NCBI GenBank assembly: GCA_029582265.1
Contig: CM055816.1
Span: 99,851,039 to 99,915,038, forward strand
DNA from: Zoroaster sp. YZ-2022
Lineage: Eukaryota > Echinodermata > Asteroidea > Forcipulatida > Zoroasteridae
Direction: 5' to 3'
DNA length: 64,000 bases
The notes under the pieces were generated by a model that saw nothing but the letters and a program-made list of their open reading frames with translations, made no database searches and was not told where the DNA came from. Of this stretch, positions 1-10,880 are shown one piece after another. The position numbers were made by a program, and so were the translations under genes. The stretch's first letter is position 1; the number at the start of each line of letters is the position of its first letter.

Positions 1-205
1 CCCTTTAACAGTTCACACCCTACCGCATCGCAGCAGGAGGAGGAGGAGGAGGCAGTCCAACAAATAGTGGATGAACTGTTAGGAGAATGGATAGTCGATG
101 ACGAGCTGCTGAAAGATGAATACTGGCCCTTTAACAGTCCACATCCTACCGCATCGCAGCAGGAGGCAGTCCAACAAATAGGGGATGAACTGTTAGAAGA
201 CGCGA
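1..205 (+). repeat. Tandem duplication inside the acidic exon
   Basis: The block starting ccctttaacagt at base 1 recurs at about 127 (period about 126 bp). Both copies contain the run PTASQQE and the segment AVQQI..DELL. The first copy carries extra gag codons. The duplication keeps the reading frame, so the protein has a repeated acidic module. Confidence 0.75.
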
Positions 206-1201
206 ACCGTTCTTTTGATGAGGTAGGAAGATTTCATTTTCTTTTCTTTTCTTTGTATTTTCTTGTAGATGAGACAACCTCATCACTTAAAATCATTAAC
301 GTTAAAATTAGGTCTGACTACACGCCGTAGGATATTTTAGTATTAGTTTACTGTTTTTTTTTAAATATTGATAAAAGGTGTGAGCATGGGTGGAGGCATG
401 TTGATATGATTTGATACGATTAAAGGGGGTAGGGGTACGCTATTTTTTGTCAAGAATGTAGGTGTAGTCCGTCAAATATTTTCACCAAATGAGGGCGCCC
501 TTCATTTTACTATTTTGAATGCGTAGAGGTGGGGTTATGCTATTTATTTATTTATTTTACAAATATTATTTTTAAGGATGTAGGGGCGGTCTATTAAAAG
601 GAATGGCTTTTACTGAAGTTTTAGGATGCCGGGACAGATGTATATTATTGTGTATTGTATTGATTATTGTTTATTATTATTATTATTATTATTATTATTT
701 CAATAGGAAGAGGAGAGCAGTCCGTTTGTGGCTGAAGACGTACCAGCGTCTCCTTCCCGTGTGGCTGAAGAATTGGCAGCACGACCTCGAGTTCCAATGG
801 TGAGTGAAACTGAGACGAATTTAAATTTTGAATGATCTTTTGTAAAACTTAAATTATCAAAAATGTTTTATACAAGGCCCGGTACTATTTTTGACTATTT
901 ATTATTATTATTATTATTTTTCTTGCAGAATGTTTCCACCAATAATCTTTTCCAGTGTTCACACTGTGAAAAAACATTCACGCGCACCAACAACCTAAAG
1001 CGGCATGAAAAGAAACACAAAAAACATCAAGCTTTGTCCTGTTCACACTGTGAAAAAACATTCACGCGTACCGACAACCTAAAGCGGCATGAAAAGAAAC
1101 ACAAAAAACATCAAGCTTTGTCCTGTTCAACCTGTGAAAAATCCTTCAGTCGAATGGACAGTCTAAATAGCAGGATGTGTCAACTTGAGGGATTTCTGTG
1201 A
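1..1201 (+). CDS. C2H2 zinc-finger gene, 3' three exons (5' end outside window)
   Basis: Three exons join in one frame with phase-0 introns. The first is 1-222, open from base 1 and ending GATGAG before gtagga. The second is 707-799, after a pyrimidine-rich tract ending caatag and before gtgagtg. The third is 929-1201, after ttcttgcag. The first two exons encode an acidic, Glu/Asp-rich region. The third carries two near-identical C2H2 fingers (CSHCEKTFTR ... LKRHEKKH, linked by KKHQALS), then a third finger that keeps its CSTCEKSFSR start but loses its histidines before the stop at 1199-1201. C2H2 fingers usually bind DNA, so a nuclear DNA-binding role is inferred. The near-perfect finger repeat suggests recent duplication. 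The gene could belong to a mobile-element-associated zinc-finger family. No poly(A) signal was located. Confidence 0.6.
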
Positions 1202-3829
1202 AACGTAGTGTAAGTTTGAGATATGTTATCAAGTTAAAGGGAAGGAACAACATTGGTAATGCACGTCCAGGGTAGAATGTCGTATCTGGCCGCCACTCTT
1301 TTTCATTAAATATAACCAATAATGTAATCTTACCTACCTGGTAAGGTGGAGAACATATATGGATGATGATGGACATATACTTCAAATTATTCCAGGATAT
1401 TTATTTCATGAAAATCAGGCATTTTTGGTATACGATGACTTCCTCAGTCATGTCAGTCTGATCTTGTCAACTCCCCCATAAGTGACCAACACGGTCATTG
1501 TACATGCGCAGTGGCAACTATAGTAGGATCCTTTTATTTTTTGATGGGAAGGATTTTTTATAAGGGAAATAAAGCCTGAAAACCATCCTCGTAAAAGTTG
1601 ATTTTATAGATAGTTTTTGCTTTCTGTACGCCAAATAATCGATAGAATCATTTGTTAACTAGTTAGTGGTTGCAAAAACATTTTTAAAAAATAATAAAAA
1701 TCTTAAAAAGTGGCGGCCGGATACGACATTCTTTCCCACGTCCATTGCAATCCTCCAGTTTTCAAGAAATATCATAAATCATAAAACTAACCTGTGAAAG
1801 TTTCATCACAATAGGTTCCCACGTTGAGAAAACACAACTGTAACATATCTTTCAGATAATGTGGTCATGACCAAAACTGCACCTTCCCTTTAAATGCTAG
1901 TCAGCATATTATTATTATTAAAATGTTTGTTTTGCTTTTTCACCCAAGTTAAATAAATGTTGATAATTTACCAACAAAAACAAAATATCATTTCCAATCC
2001 TCACAGGACTATGTGTCCTCTATCATCTTTCAAAGGAAAATCTGATAATTTTTCATATTTGAATAGACAAGTGGCAGTTGTATTTAACATTCTACCTATC
2101 AGGTTTAGCAACTTAAAGGGAAGGTATGACATGGGTATTTTAATACCAGTAAAGCTGCTTCTACAAGTATACTTTCTCTCTTTGAAGAAACCAGTCTGCA
2201 ATCGACCCAAACCTTAATGTGATTAAGCAATGCAGTGTTGGCCACTGTTGTGTTACAAAATGTGTAAAAAACCTAGGCGCTTCATGGCCATGATTAATAT
2301 GAAAGCAAACAAATCTGAAATGTTGTTAATTAATGAACACATTGAAATGAGTTGAACAGTTATTTGAAATCCCAGATTCCAGGAATAATGTTTTACCTAC
2401 ATGTACAAGTATAATCACAAAGATGGAAGTTAGTTTGAAGGGATTCCAAAAATCATGTATTCCCCTGCAAAAGTGTTTTTGTGTGTATAATTGAAACGGC
2501 TTTAAATGACACTAATGTTTACATAGTTTAGTTGTTGGAACCTACATGTAGTATAGATTTTTATTAACCTTTAGAAAGACTTGTCTAATTCTTGATAACC
2601 TCTGTCAAGTGCCCATTAGGTAGATCTATGTTAATAATTATGTTGCTATTTTTTCAAGGGAAAAATCTCAAAACATTTGTAGAAATCTGCACGTTTCATT
2701 GTTTTTAAGAGTACACTATCAGGGGAATAAGAAAATGGATTGTATGCAATGATACAGACTTCTGTGGTCACCAACCATGAGAATGAGTGTTGAAATAAAT
2801 GTGCAACTTCATCTTTGTACAGATTGTTGAGAGTAACGACTACAATGCAATCAAGGCCTAGATGACATCAGTGCTGTATAAACGGATTGGAGTTCAATGA
2901 GAGGAAAAAAGTAAGTTTTCTCGTTAAAAACTTGGCCCACATTTTGAGCATAAACGCCTGCAAATCAGTAAAATCCATTTTAATAACTTTGTTATAATCC
3001 TGAATGAATTGTTTAGAAATCAATCTGTACATGTCTGTTTTAAAAGGTATTTGGTTTTTAGAAGATATTTTAAATGGCAGGTGTAGTCATCACTAGCAGA
3101 GACTTTGCTATTTGGCACACAGATTAGACAAAGTAGAATAATTTCTTAACACATTTATTTCCTGTTGGCATTCCCAAAATTTTGTTTTGACTTCATATTT
3201 ATGTAAGTCCAAGTTGTCTATGAAGACCAAACATTAACATGCATGATGGTTGTTCCTCAAATACTTTTCGTCTTAAATTACTGAGTACAGCTTGTTATAA
3301 TCTGATGAGATCTAGAATTCGGCAAATAACTTTTCCTAAATTCAAAAATCTTAAACGTTACAGAACTTTACCATTAATACCATACCTCCCTCTTGATAAA
3401 CTGTCTTAAATTTCATCACAGATCAACGTTGCTGTCGGTTCTGTGAAACAGACTCAAACGATATGTACAAATTCCTACAAAGTTGTTTGGACACTACACA
3501 ATTCCTTTGAACACCAAAGTTATTCAAGAATTATTTTTTAAATGAGTTTTCATTTTGGTTTTTTCCTGTAGGGATGCTTGCCACCTCCAAGACGAGTCAT
3601 TTCCTACTGATGACCCAGTCTTAAATATGTTCGCTTCATCTTGGGATACCTACATGTACTGCTTAACAACACATATGACCAACAAGCAGCGATGAAGGAT
3701 CCACAAACTGCCTAAACAAGCTTGATCCATTCTAATGTGTTTTGCGAATTCAAACTTGTCAATGCTATCAGCTACTTTTTAATTTTATACAGAATAACAA
3801 AAAATATCCAGTGAAATATTCAGCTTTGT
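1202..3829. other. No gene seen
   Basis: AT-rich sequence with stops in all frames. Short open stretches at about 1957-2217 on both strands lack splice context and any recognisable motif. No RNA gene or repeat family was recognised. Confidence 0.5.
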
Positions 3830-4900
3830 GTGGAAAGAGAACTCTTTCCTAAATTCAAACAGAAAATTAACTTAAAAATATCAGTAATGTAGAATTACAT
3901 GACTGTACGAATGCTATGCCTTTCTCTTGTGTTTTCTGAACAGAAAGTAACCAGTGCTATACAAAATATTTTACTCTTATATTTGTAATATTGCTGAATG
4001 TGAAAGTTTCAGATTTTTAAAACTGGACATCTTATATTTACTCAAGAAGCGGCTGATCACCCTACATGAATTTAAGAAAGAAAACTCTTTCCCCATATTT
4101 AAATTATTTCAAAGATTTACTTGGTGAAATTTTCAGCTTTGTGTGGAATTTAAGAAAGAGAACTCTTTCCTGAATTCAACTTATTTGACTTGGGAAATGT
4201 TAATTATAGAGAATTACCGATGCTTTCTCACTCAGTATGATTGATGTTTCCGACAATGTTGTACCAATTTGTACGCATTTACTCTCTTAAAGAAAGACAA
4301 CTCTCTCCTAAATTCAAACAGAACATTATTTCACTTAAAATGTCAGTAATGTTAATTATAGAGAATTACCAATGCTATGCTTTCTCTATTTTATTTTACA
4401 GTATGATTGCTGTTTCCGATAATGTTGTACATTTACAGCTTTGTGTGGAATTTAAGAAAGAGAACTCTTTCCTAAATTGAAACAGAAAATTGTTTCACTT
4501 AAAATGTCAGTAATGGAGAATTACCAATGCTATGCCTTATGTCACAGAAAGTAAGCAGTGCTATACATGCATGTAATTCTTGTAATATGAAATGTTAAGA
4601 ATTACCAATGCTTTTTCTATCTTGTTAAAAAGTATTTTACATTATGATTGGTACGTTACCGATAATTTTGAACATGTTTGTGTGGAATTTAAGAAAGAGA
4701 ACTCTTTCCTAATTTCAAACAGAAAATAAACAGTGCTATACATGTAATATGAAATGTTGATTATAGAGAATTACCAATGCTTTCTCTATCTTATTGTACA
4801 GAATGATTGCCGTTTCCGATAATGTTGGAATAATTTGTACTTTCAGTTGGTGAAATTTAAGAAAGAGAACTCTTTCCTAAATTCAAATTATTTGACTTGG
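3830..4900. repeat. Degenerate tandem repeat with GAAAGAG-AA-CTCTTTC palindrome
   Basis: Seven diverged copies of a unit that includes 'aagaaagagaactctttcct' and, in most, 'gagaattaccaatgct' and 'ccgataatgttg'. Anchor positions are about 3836, 4078, 4152, 4288, 4452, 4690 and 4857, so spacing is irregular (about 75-240 bp). The anchor is a 7-bp perfect inverted repeat with a 2-base centre, degenerate in some copies. A related word recurs at about 61,535. Confidence 0.7.
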
Positions 4901-5762
4901 GAAATGTTAATTATAGAGAATTACCAATGCTATGCTTTTTTTTATATCTTGTTAAAAGTATTGTATTACAGTATAATTGTTATGTTTTTGCTAATTTGTT
5001 GTTAAAAATTGTACATTTTAAACATTATTTATTTGGTATGTATGTTAACCCTCATTATATCTTGTATTTCTATTCCAGGTACGTAACCCTCCCTTGAAAA
5101 AACCAAAAACAGACCAATAATTTATTTCAACTGCAACTCCAAAAGGAATGATAAAATAGAACAAATAAATCTGTAAAATATATTGATGTAAAAGATTGCT
5201 GTTGGTGTTAAAATTATATTTAACAAATCATACTTGAATAGCTTCATGTACAGTCGTTCTTTTGTCTGTCTTCGTACGTTGTTGTCCCTCCCCTTTCTAC
5301 CTCCCTTAAGGAATATAAAATAATAATAAATTTACAAAACACTACAAAAGGTATGAGAACAAGCGTTATTCTTTTTCAAGCAAGCAAATAACTGTACTTT
5401 TTAATTCAACTTCAACTGATCACGTACGTTCAATTTGAATTGTTTTAACATGTTCAAAGTTTTAACAACAAACTTAAAGACTGAAAACATTTAATGTATG
5501 GAAATTTCTCAAAATGTTGTTCTCAACATTGTAACTTATAAAACAACTATTTTTTTATTCAAAGGGGGTCCACGTTCATACTAAACTTGATTTCAAATTA
5601 ACAATTAAATCATTAAATTATTTGGTGTCCTTTAGTGTCTGTAATAGAAGAACTATCTTCAAAAATACAACAACAACATATGGCAAATTGATAATACTTA
5701 TTGCAGATGAATGAACTAAAATAATCGTCTTCTAACCTTTGCGTTCTGTTCAAAGTGTTCAA

Positions 5763-6252
5763 TTAAACAAGTCCATTTAATTCCATGACATCGTTCACGA
5801 CATGAAACGGGAGAATTCGCGAGTTTCTATCGTAGAAAGTGTCAACAATGTTCATAGGTTCAGAGTTCCATTCATTCCAAATATCAGTTATGATAGAGTA
5901 CACGTCCTCGTCCATTCCATCGTAAGCTTCAACACCAACATGATGTGCTACTGCGCCAAACACAGCACAAACATGGCTCGGCTGAATGTATTGTTCTGCT
6001 TCTTCGAAGTGCTGATCCACGAAATCTTCAAGGTGGTACTCAGGAGTCTCGCCGTAAAACAGACACTCGTGATCCCACTGCCTTGGCCAATCAAACTCAC
6101 ACCCTTCGCAAGGTAGACTCTGTTGAACTGCATAACTTATTCTGATGATGTGATCCGTGACGTTTTTGTCATCACTTGTTTCACAAGTGTCCTGATGCGT
6201 TTCTTGCGCTTCAACACATTCTCCTCGCCCTCCATGTCGTGCTCTTCATCAT
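5763..6252 (-). pseudogene. Acidic Polinton accessory protein, frameshifted copy
   Basis: Same gene as the one at 26,686-27,197. The C-terminal part is open, from about 6020 down to the stop at 5763-5765. It is acidic, with a His/Cys segment (HVCAVFGAVAHHVGVEAYDG). The basic N-terminal part (KRKKRIRTL) lies in another frame because one base is missing near 6165 relative to the other copy. A 3' splice-site-like sequence (ctacctgttgcag) lies directly before the open frame at 6253. No known domain was recognised. Confidence 0.5.
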
Positions 6253-6310
6253 CTGCAACAGGTAGACAATACCATTCAGTTAATCAACAGTTAACATCTT
6301 TGTTAATCAG

Positions 6311-6979
6311 CTAAACTTGAAAGATGGCTTTAGTGATGGCGGTACTCTGTTGTTTGAGCTGACCCCACTGCTCCACGGTGAGATTAATTCCCCTCTGGCC
6401 AGCAAGCAATTTGTTTCCGCTGGGATTTAAATAGTACTCTCTTATGTTAATGTAGGTGCGACCCTTGAAACGCTTGACAACAGCATATCGCTCACCTCCG
6501 ATTTGAAATCGCACCGCCTTCCTGTCGTTCTCCTGTTGTTCATCCGGTGGAAAGTACAGCTTGCGCTTGACTCCTGCCTTCCCTTTTACATTCTCTGGGA
6601 GATTAGCTCCTACTCTAGGGGTTGATGCTTCGGTGTCAGCAGCTAATCCCTTGGTTAATTGTTCAACAGCAGCAGACAAAACATCAACAGTGGGTGGATG
6701 TGGCTGCAACATCCGTTGCTCACGCAGATAAGTCGATGAACTGGGCAGATCCCACGAGGTCTCTCGTGTGAACTTGTTGTAGAAATAGCTCTTGCCATGT
6801 GTCACACTCTGGGCTTCGCACCACCCAGCATCTATCATGTCGGGAGGAATGAGCTTTCTCTCCTTCTCGATGCGTGCCCCATCGATCGGTGCCGGGGCCG
6901 GAGTCGACGGCAACACCATCGCGCCAGGTGCGGGAACCACAGGTGTGGGCATCGGGGTCGATACAGGCTCACCGTTCAT
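6311..6979 (-). CDS. WW domain-PC4 domain fusion protein, 222 aa
   Basis: The ATG is at 6977-6979, the first one downstream of the promoter cassette in this frame; the stop is at 6311-6313. Residues about 1-33 are rich in Pro and Thr. Residues about 52-80 form a WW domain: W53, the YFYN block at 65-68, T71, W76 and P79. A basic linker (KGKAGVKRK, about 132-140) could be a nuclear localisation signal. Residues about 157-215 match the PC4/SUB1 transcription-coactivator fold: FQIGGERYAVVKRFKGR, then INIREYY, then GINLTVEQWGQLK. WW domains bind proline-rich peptides and PC4 binds single-stranded DNA and general transcription factors. A role as nuclear transcription or replication regulator is inferred. 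The frame is intact. Compared with the second copy it has in-frame losses of 18, 3, 3 and 3 bases. Confidence 0.85.
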   Translation of the reverse strand: MNGEPVSTPMPTPVVPAPGAMVLPSTPAPAPIDGARIEKERKLIPPDMIDAGWCEAQSVTHGKSYFYNKFTRETSWDLPSSSTYLREQRMLQPHPPTVDVLSAAVEQLTKGLAADTEASTPRVGANLPENVKGKAGVKRKLYFPPDEQQENDRKAVRFQIGGERYAVVKRFKGRTYINIREYYLNPSGNKLLAGQRGINLTVEQWGQLKQQSTAITKAIFQV

Positions 6980-7051
6980 GTTAAGGCTCAAGTATTGTCG
7001 TTTGTCGACTGTTCACAATACAAGTAGCGTATACGAGCAACAATGCAATGT

Positions 7052-7112
7052 TCTTGATGAGAATATTGGCGAAAATATGAGAGTTTGAATTAAAATTTCC
7101 GTCTTTTATACT
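7052..7112 (-). promoter_or_regulatory. Promoter cassette with TATA box, upstream of WW-PC4
   Basis: Read on the minus strand: gagtataaaagac (TATA box at about 7105-7110), then the leader 'ggaaattttaattcaaact' and 'ttttcgccaatatt'. The same cassette lies upstream of the left-end gene at 16,880-16,940 and, damaged, at 28,041-28,093. The distance from the TATA box to the ATG is about 125 bases. Confidence 0.7.
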
Positions 7113-7426
7113 CTACCATCCTTCGCGTCGCCGAAACAACCAATCACAAAGAGTGTGTAGTTGCTCCATAAACAATGCGCAAACATTCAACCAATCAACG
7201 ATGTCCCGAAATCATCAATATCCATGCTGCGCTTGCGCACTAGTCCCTCCACCACACAAACTGCACACCTCCACGCGCGCGCCCAGACGTGTCTCAACCA
7301 GTATTTTGAGGAGCAGTGCAGTGAGAGTGTTCCGCATTACGACCAACATTGAGGAGGAGGAGCACACCTCCACGCGCGCGCCCAGACGTGTCTCACGCGC
7401 GCGCGCCCAGACGTGTCTCAACCTAT

Positions 7427-7531
7427 GTGTGCAGCAAATCAGTCCTCTTTGTGGTGGAGGTGGGATTGAGGGATTTTGTGCTCCACCACATTGCTCAATC
7501 CCACCTCAATGAGGACTGATTTGCTGCACAC
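7427..7531. repeat. Imperfect palindrome at the end of the detached arm
   Basis: Outer arms 7427-7447 and 7511-7531 are perfect complements (gtgtgcagcaaatcagtcctc and its reverse). Inner arms 7457-7470 and 7494-7507 (gaggtgggattgag) also pair, with a loop of about 23 bases. The outermost bases match the palindrome at 28,416-28,534; the inner arms do not. Confidence 0.8.
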
Positions 7532-7540
7532 ATACTACTC

Positions 7541-8089
7541 CCATGACTCTCCACGACAAGAAGTTACCCTGCACTGCAGAGTGCATTCGTGACACCGGAG
7601 CTTTCTTCACAAAATTCCTATTCCGTTCGGTCAAGCCCGAGTTGACTTTTCGGGCGGGTGTGGGGGGGTGAGAGTTTTACCCCGCCCCCAAATAAATAAA
7701 TAAATAAATAATTGAGTAAATAAAAAGAAAATTATTTTTAGATGCAGTACTAGTTGGGAAATAGCGGGTCTGCATTTATCACAATAAAAAGTTTTAAAAA
7801 AAAACAGATTTTAGCTCTTGTTTCCGTTAGCTCAAAATTCCGAAATTTTTGCCCGATTTCCAAGATTTTAGCAAACATGCGGGGGGGGGGGGCGAGGTCG
7901 ATTTTAATTCCCTGAGGTTGGACCCCTTCGTGTGTCGGAATTATCTTTATCACCCCCCCCAAATATATATATAAGAAGAAATATTGAACCTCAGTAGAAC
8001 CGCGCCTGGCTGTGAAGCCGCGCCGTGCGCCACTATATGCAAGAGCATATAGTGGGCAACTTTACGGGCAACTTGGGTTTTGGCTTTGA
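7541..8089. other. Non-coding; short perfect hairpin at 8031-8054
   Basis: Contains G- and C-homopolymer runs (7671, 7881, 7954) and a taaa microsatellite at about 7692. A perfect hairpin has stem cactatatgc / gcatatagtg and loop aaga. No gene was recognised. Confidence 0.5.
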
Positions 8090-8660
8090 GCTGCGTCGCG
8101 TCAAGCGTACTAATTTTTATACGGAGCCAAGTGGTTCACCAAACAGTCATGCATGGAATTTGATAAACTTTCCCGCGTGCCGGACGCAGTAGTATACTTG
8201 TAAAGCATTTATAATTATGTAGTTGTGCGTTCAAAAATGGCTTACCATTGCCCGTAAAGCTGGCCGACTTTACATTATGTGACGTCAAAGAGTTATTTAT
8301 AGGATCAGGAACAAACTGTCAAAGGTCAAGTACATGTACGTACGCGCACGCGCACATCACGAAACCAGCCCAGGAGATTTTTACCTCTGCCTCATGGGAA
8401 GGTAAGTCTGGATTCCGCCGCGCTACCTTTTATGTCGTGTTTTCGTTGATACCTTGGGCGCAGTGCTAAGACTAAACTCGCCAGATGATAATTATTTTTA
8501 CATCGCATAAAAACGCGCGAATAGCTTTTGCGCAGCTGAATGCTGTAAAAGCTTAACTAACTAGCTCGAAACGTAACACGATCGACACGTTGTCTAAAGC
8601 CAGGTCTGTACTCGAGAGGTCACCGTTGTCCATGGTTATAGTTGCAAGGTAAGCAAAGTG
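8090..8660 (+). promoter_or_regulatory. CpG-containing promoter or first-exon region (candidate)
   Basis: CpG is locally frequent in an otherwise AT-rich stretch. There is a perfect CRE-like TGACGTCA at 8280-8287. Two good donor sites follow: gaag|gtaagt at about 8401 and gcaag|gtaagc at about 8649. These could be 5' non-coding exons of the gene whose first recognised coding exon starts at 10,881. This is inference only; no TATA box was seen. Confidence 0.25.
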
Positions 8661-8709
8661 AAGAATTTTAGGTCTGTTTCTTGACCATGTTGCGTCCAAG
8701 ACTGGCAGT

Positions 8710-9510
8710 AAATAGGCCTAACGTTACATGTGTAAGTTAGGCAACAATACATCATTAGGCCTACACAGTAACTGTGTTACTGTTAGGCTAGACCCTAACA
8801 CAAAACAGAATATGCCTAAGCCATGCCTAACTCAGTTTTCGTAACTCAACTAGTGTTAACTGCATCAGCAGTGATGATCATGCCCATGGCGAGTTCGCCG
8901 TTACCTAACGTTAAAACTGTTCACAGTGAATGGATTTGAATTATTCAGGCATTCAGCTGATCAGCTGATTTCCTCTTTTTTTCTTACTAATACTAGCCTA
9001 CACTAGCTAGGGCCAGGCCTAACGTTAATAATACTCATAGTGCCACATAATTAATAGAAAACTGAAAAACACTAAGACAAACCTACAAAGTTTAGTGTGC
9101 TTGGGCTTGGCCATTTCCTCTTTTTTGCAATTAAAAAGTTGCACGTGTCTGTTTATTCTGTCGGTGTTTTTACGATCCGGCAACACAAGCACTATAACGT
9201 TAGTAGGGATTTTTGAAATAGGCCCTGGCATAACGTTAGTCAGATTTTTATAAAATCGTGTGTAAACAATATGAAAATCCTTTGCTTTGCCTTTGGCTTG
9301 CCTTTAACGTTAGGCCTAGGTGTGCGTTGTGAAGAAAATGATTTTATGAACTGACAAACGTATTTGCATTTAATGTTAATTATTCTAAATTTCAGTATGA
9401 ATTAAACGTAGGCCTACAACAAGATATTTATTTAAAGCAAACCCTGTGCAACTCACCTGCCAAATTTCAACCAAAAATGTGAGTGTCAGCCTCTTGAATT
9501 TAGGCCTAAC
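8710..9510. repeat. Dispersed taggcctaacgtta words
   Basis: At least eight variants of taggcctaacgtta or its reverse occur in 0.8 kb (for example about 8714, 8755, 9017, 9226, 9305, 9410 and 9500). They are scattered rather than a strict tandem array. No coding potential was seen. Confidence 0.45.
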
Positions 9511-10880
9511 AGTTACCACTTGAAAACTTATATCGTTATCCCCCCCCCCCCCAAAAAAAAGAGTTATGACTCATGAACCAATTTTCATCCCTGTAGTTTT
9601 ATATTAAGACTTTGTGAGGCTACATGTAGGAGCTTAGTATTTTTATGTATCATATTCATAATCTGGAAAAATGTTCATCACTGGTGCCAGTGAACCGTAT
9701 CCAAAAGCCCATGTGTTTTCTGTCTCAGCCTCTTCATCACCACCACAGTCCACATAATGTACCCCTGCAGAACTGTGCTTGAATGAAAACAAAAGCATTC
9801 TAACAGTATATGCCTTTTGCCACATCATGAAAATTTGAGGATTTGTACTGTGTAAGTTAATTAATAACAGTTATCACAAACCAAATTATTTCCCCCTGAT
9901 TATGATAATATGTTATTAATCATCCAAGCACATTTCTGCAGGGGTTTGTGGATTGGGGTGGTGATGAAGAGGTGGAGTAAAAATAGTGGGTTTTTCATTA
10001 TATAATTAATCCTAAACCATTCAAAATTTCCATTAAAACTACATAGTGTCAAAATGGGAACAACAACATTTCCTGCTGTTGTTTAGCGCCATGCCAGTCT
10101 GGTCGGCGGGCGTGTACATATGCAGATTGTGTATGTACATACCATCATGTACAAGCACAGGTAAAGAACTCACCATACCTGACAAAACTGGGCATCACTG
10201 CGCCACAATTTGTGCATACAAAATGTGCATTTTACAAAAATTTACCTTGGACTGGAAGGATCAGCACACCAGACAACTCGGACCTAGCACCTGTTATACC
10301 CCTTGTTTTCAACAGCGTCATCACAATACAATCCCCTTCAAGTTAACTTTATCCATTTTGGCAAATACATAATATTATATCAATGACTGATTAAAGGTTT
10401 TAAGGTCAAAGTCAAATGGGCAGTTATTTACAGGTAGAAAAAGGGCTCTGGATAAAAAGTTGCAAAAGTTGAGCACATATCTACTTGGCAGAAAAAAACG
10501 TTATGACGTCACATCTACATATGAAGATTGGCTGTACACTTACAGGAGAAACATAAGTTAGTAATTTCAAACCATGTCACATGCACATACATGTACTTGT
10601 AACCCTTGAATGTACCTTTAAGCTTTGATCACTATAAGTTTTTGGTTAAGGTTTAATTTGCCTCACTAAAATCTGGCTTTGTTTGCAATTTATTAAAGTG
10701 CACAAAGTCTTCTTTTTGTTATTTTCAAGAAAATTTGTGTTCTTGAGGAAACAATGACACATAAAAGGTAAACAATTTTTTTTTAAATATTAATTTGACA
10801 CACTTTCTGAAAGTTTCTGACTGAGTGTCCACATTACTGATTCGGTGTTTTACATAATGTGCATTTCTTAATAATTGCAG
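9511..10880. other. Non-coding upstream/intronic sequence with an imperfect inverted repeat
   Basis: A C-run and A-run lie at 9541-9560. About 9728-9769 (tcttcatcaccacca ... cccctgcagaa) is imperfectly complementary to about 9936-9976 (ttctgcagggg ... ggtggtgatgaag). The region ends with ttaataattgcag, the acceptor for the next exon. Confidence 0.4.

Larger units (their letters stand above)
5108..7540 (-). mobile_element. Detached copy of the Polinton right arm
   Basis: This stretch aligns collinearly and at high identity with 25,665-28,542 of the large Polinton. It starts at 'acagaccaataatttattt' and ends at the shared 'cacatactactc'. It lacks the segment matching 25,727-26,097 and everything distal to the first palindrome, including the terminal inverted repeat. 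It contains the acidic-protein gene (broken), the WW-PC4 gene (intact), the promoter cassette with its TATA box, and a palindrome. No second end and no target-site duplication are visible. It is either the remnant of another insertion or a segmental duplication. Confidence 0.8.

Noticed and set aside
603..803. Single 66-codon frame as a gene
   Set aside because: The real exon is 707-799 in a different frame, with clean splice sites; the rest is a tta microsatellite.
7153..7512. 119-codon plus-strand frame rich in Arg and Thr
   Set aside because: Runs through the GC-rich short repeats and the palindrome at the end of the detached Polinton arm.
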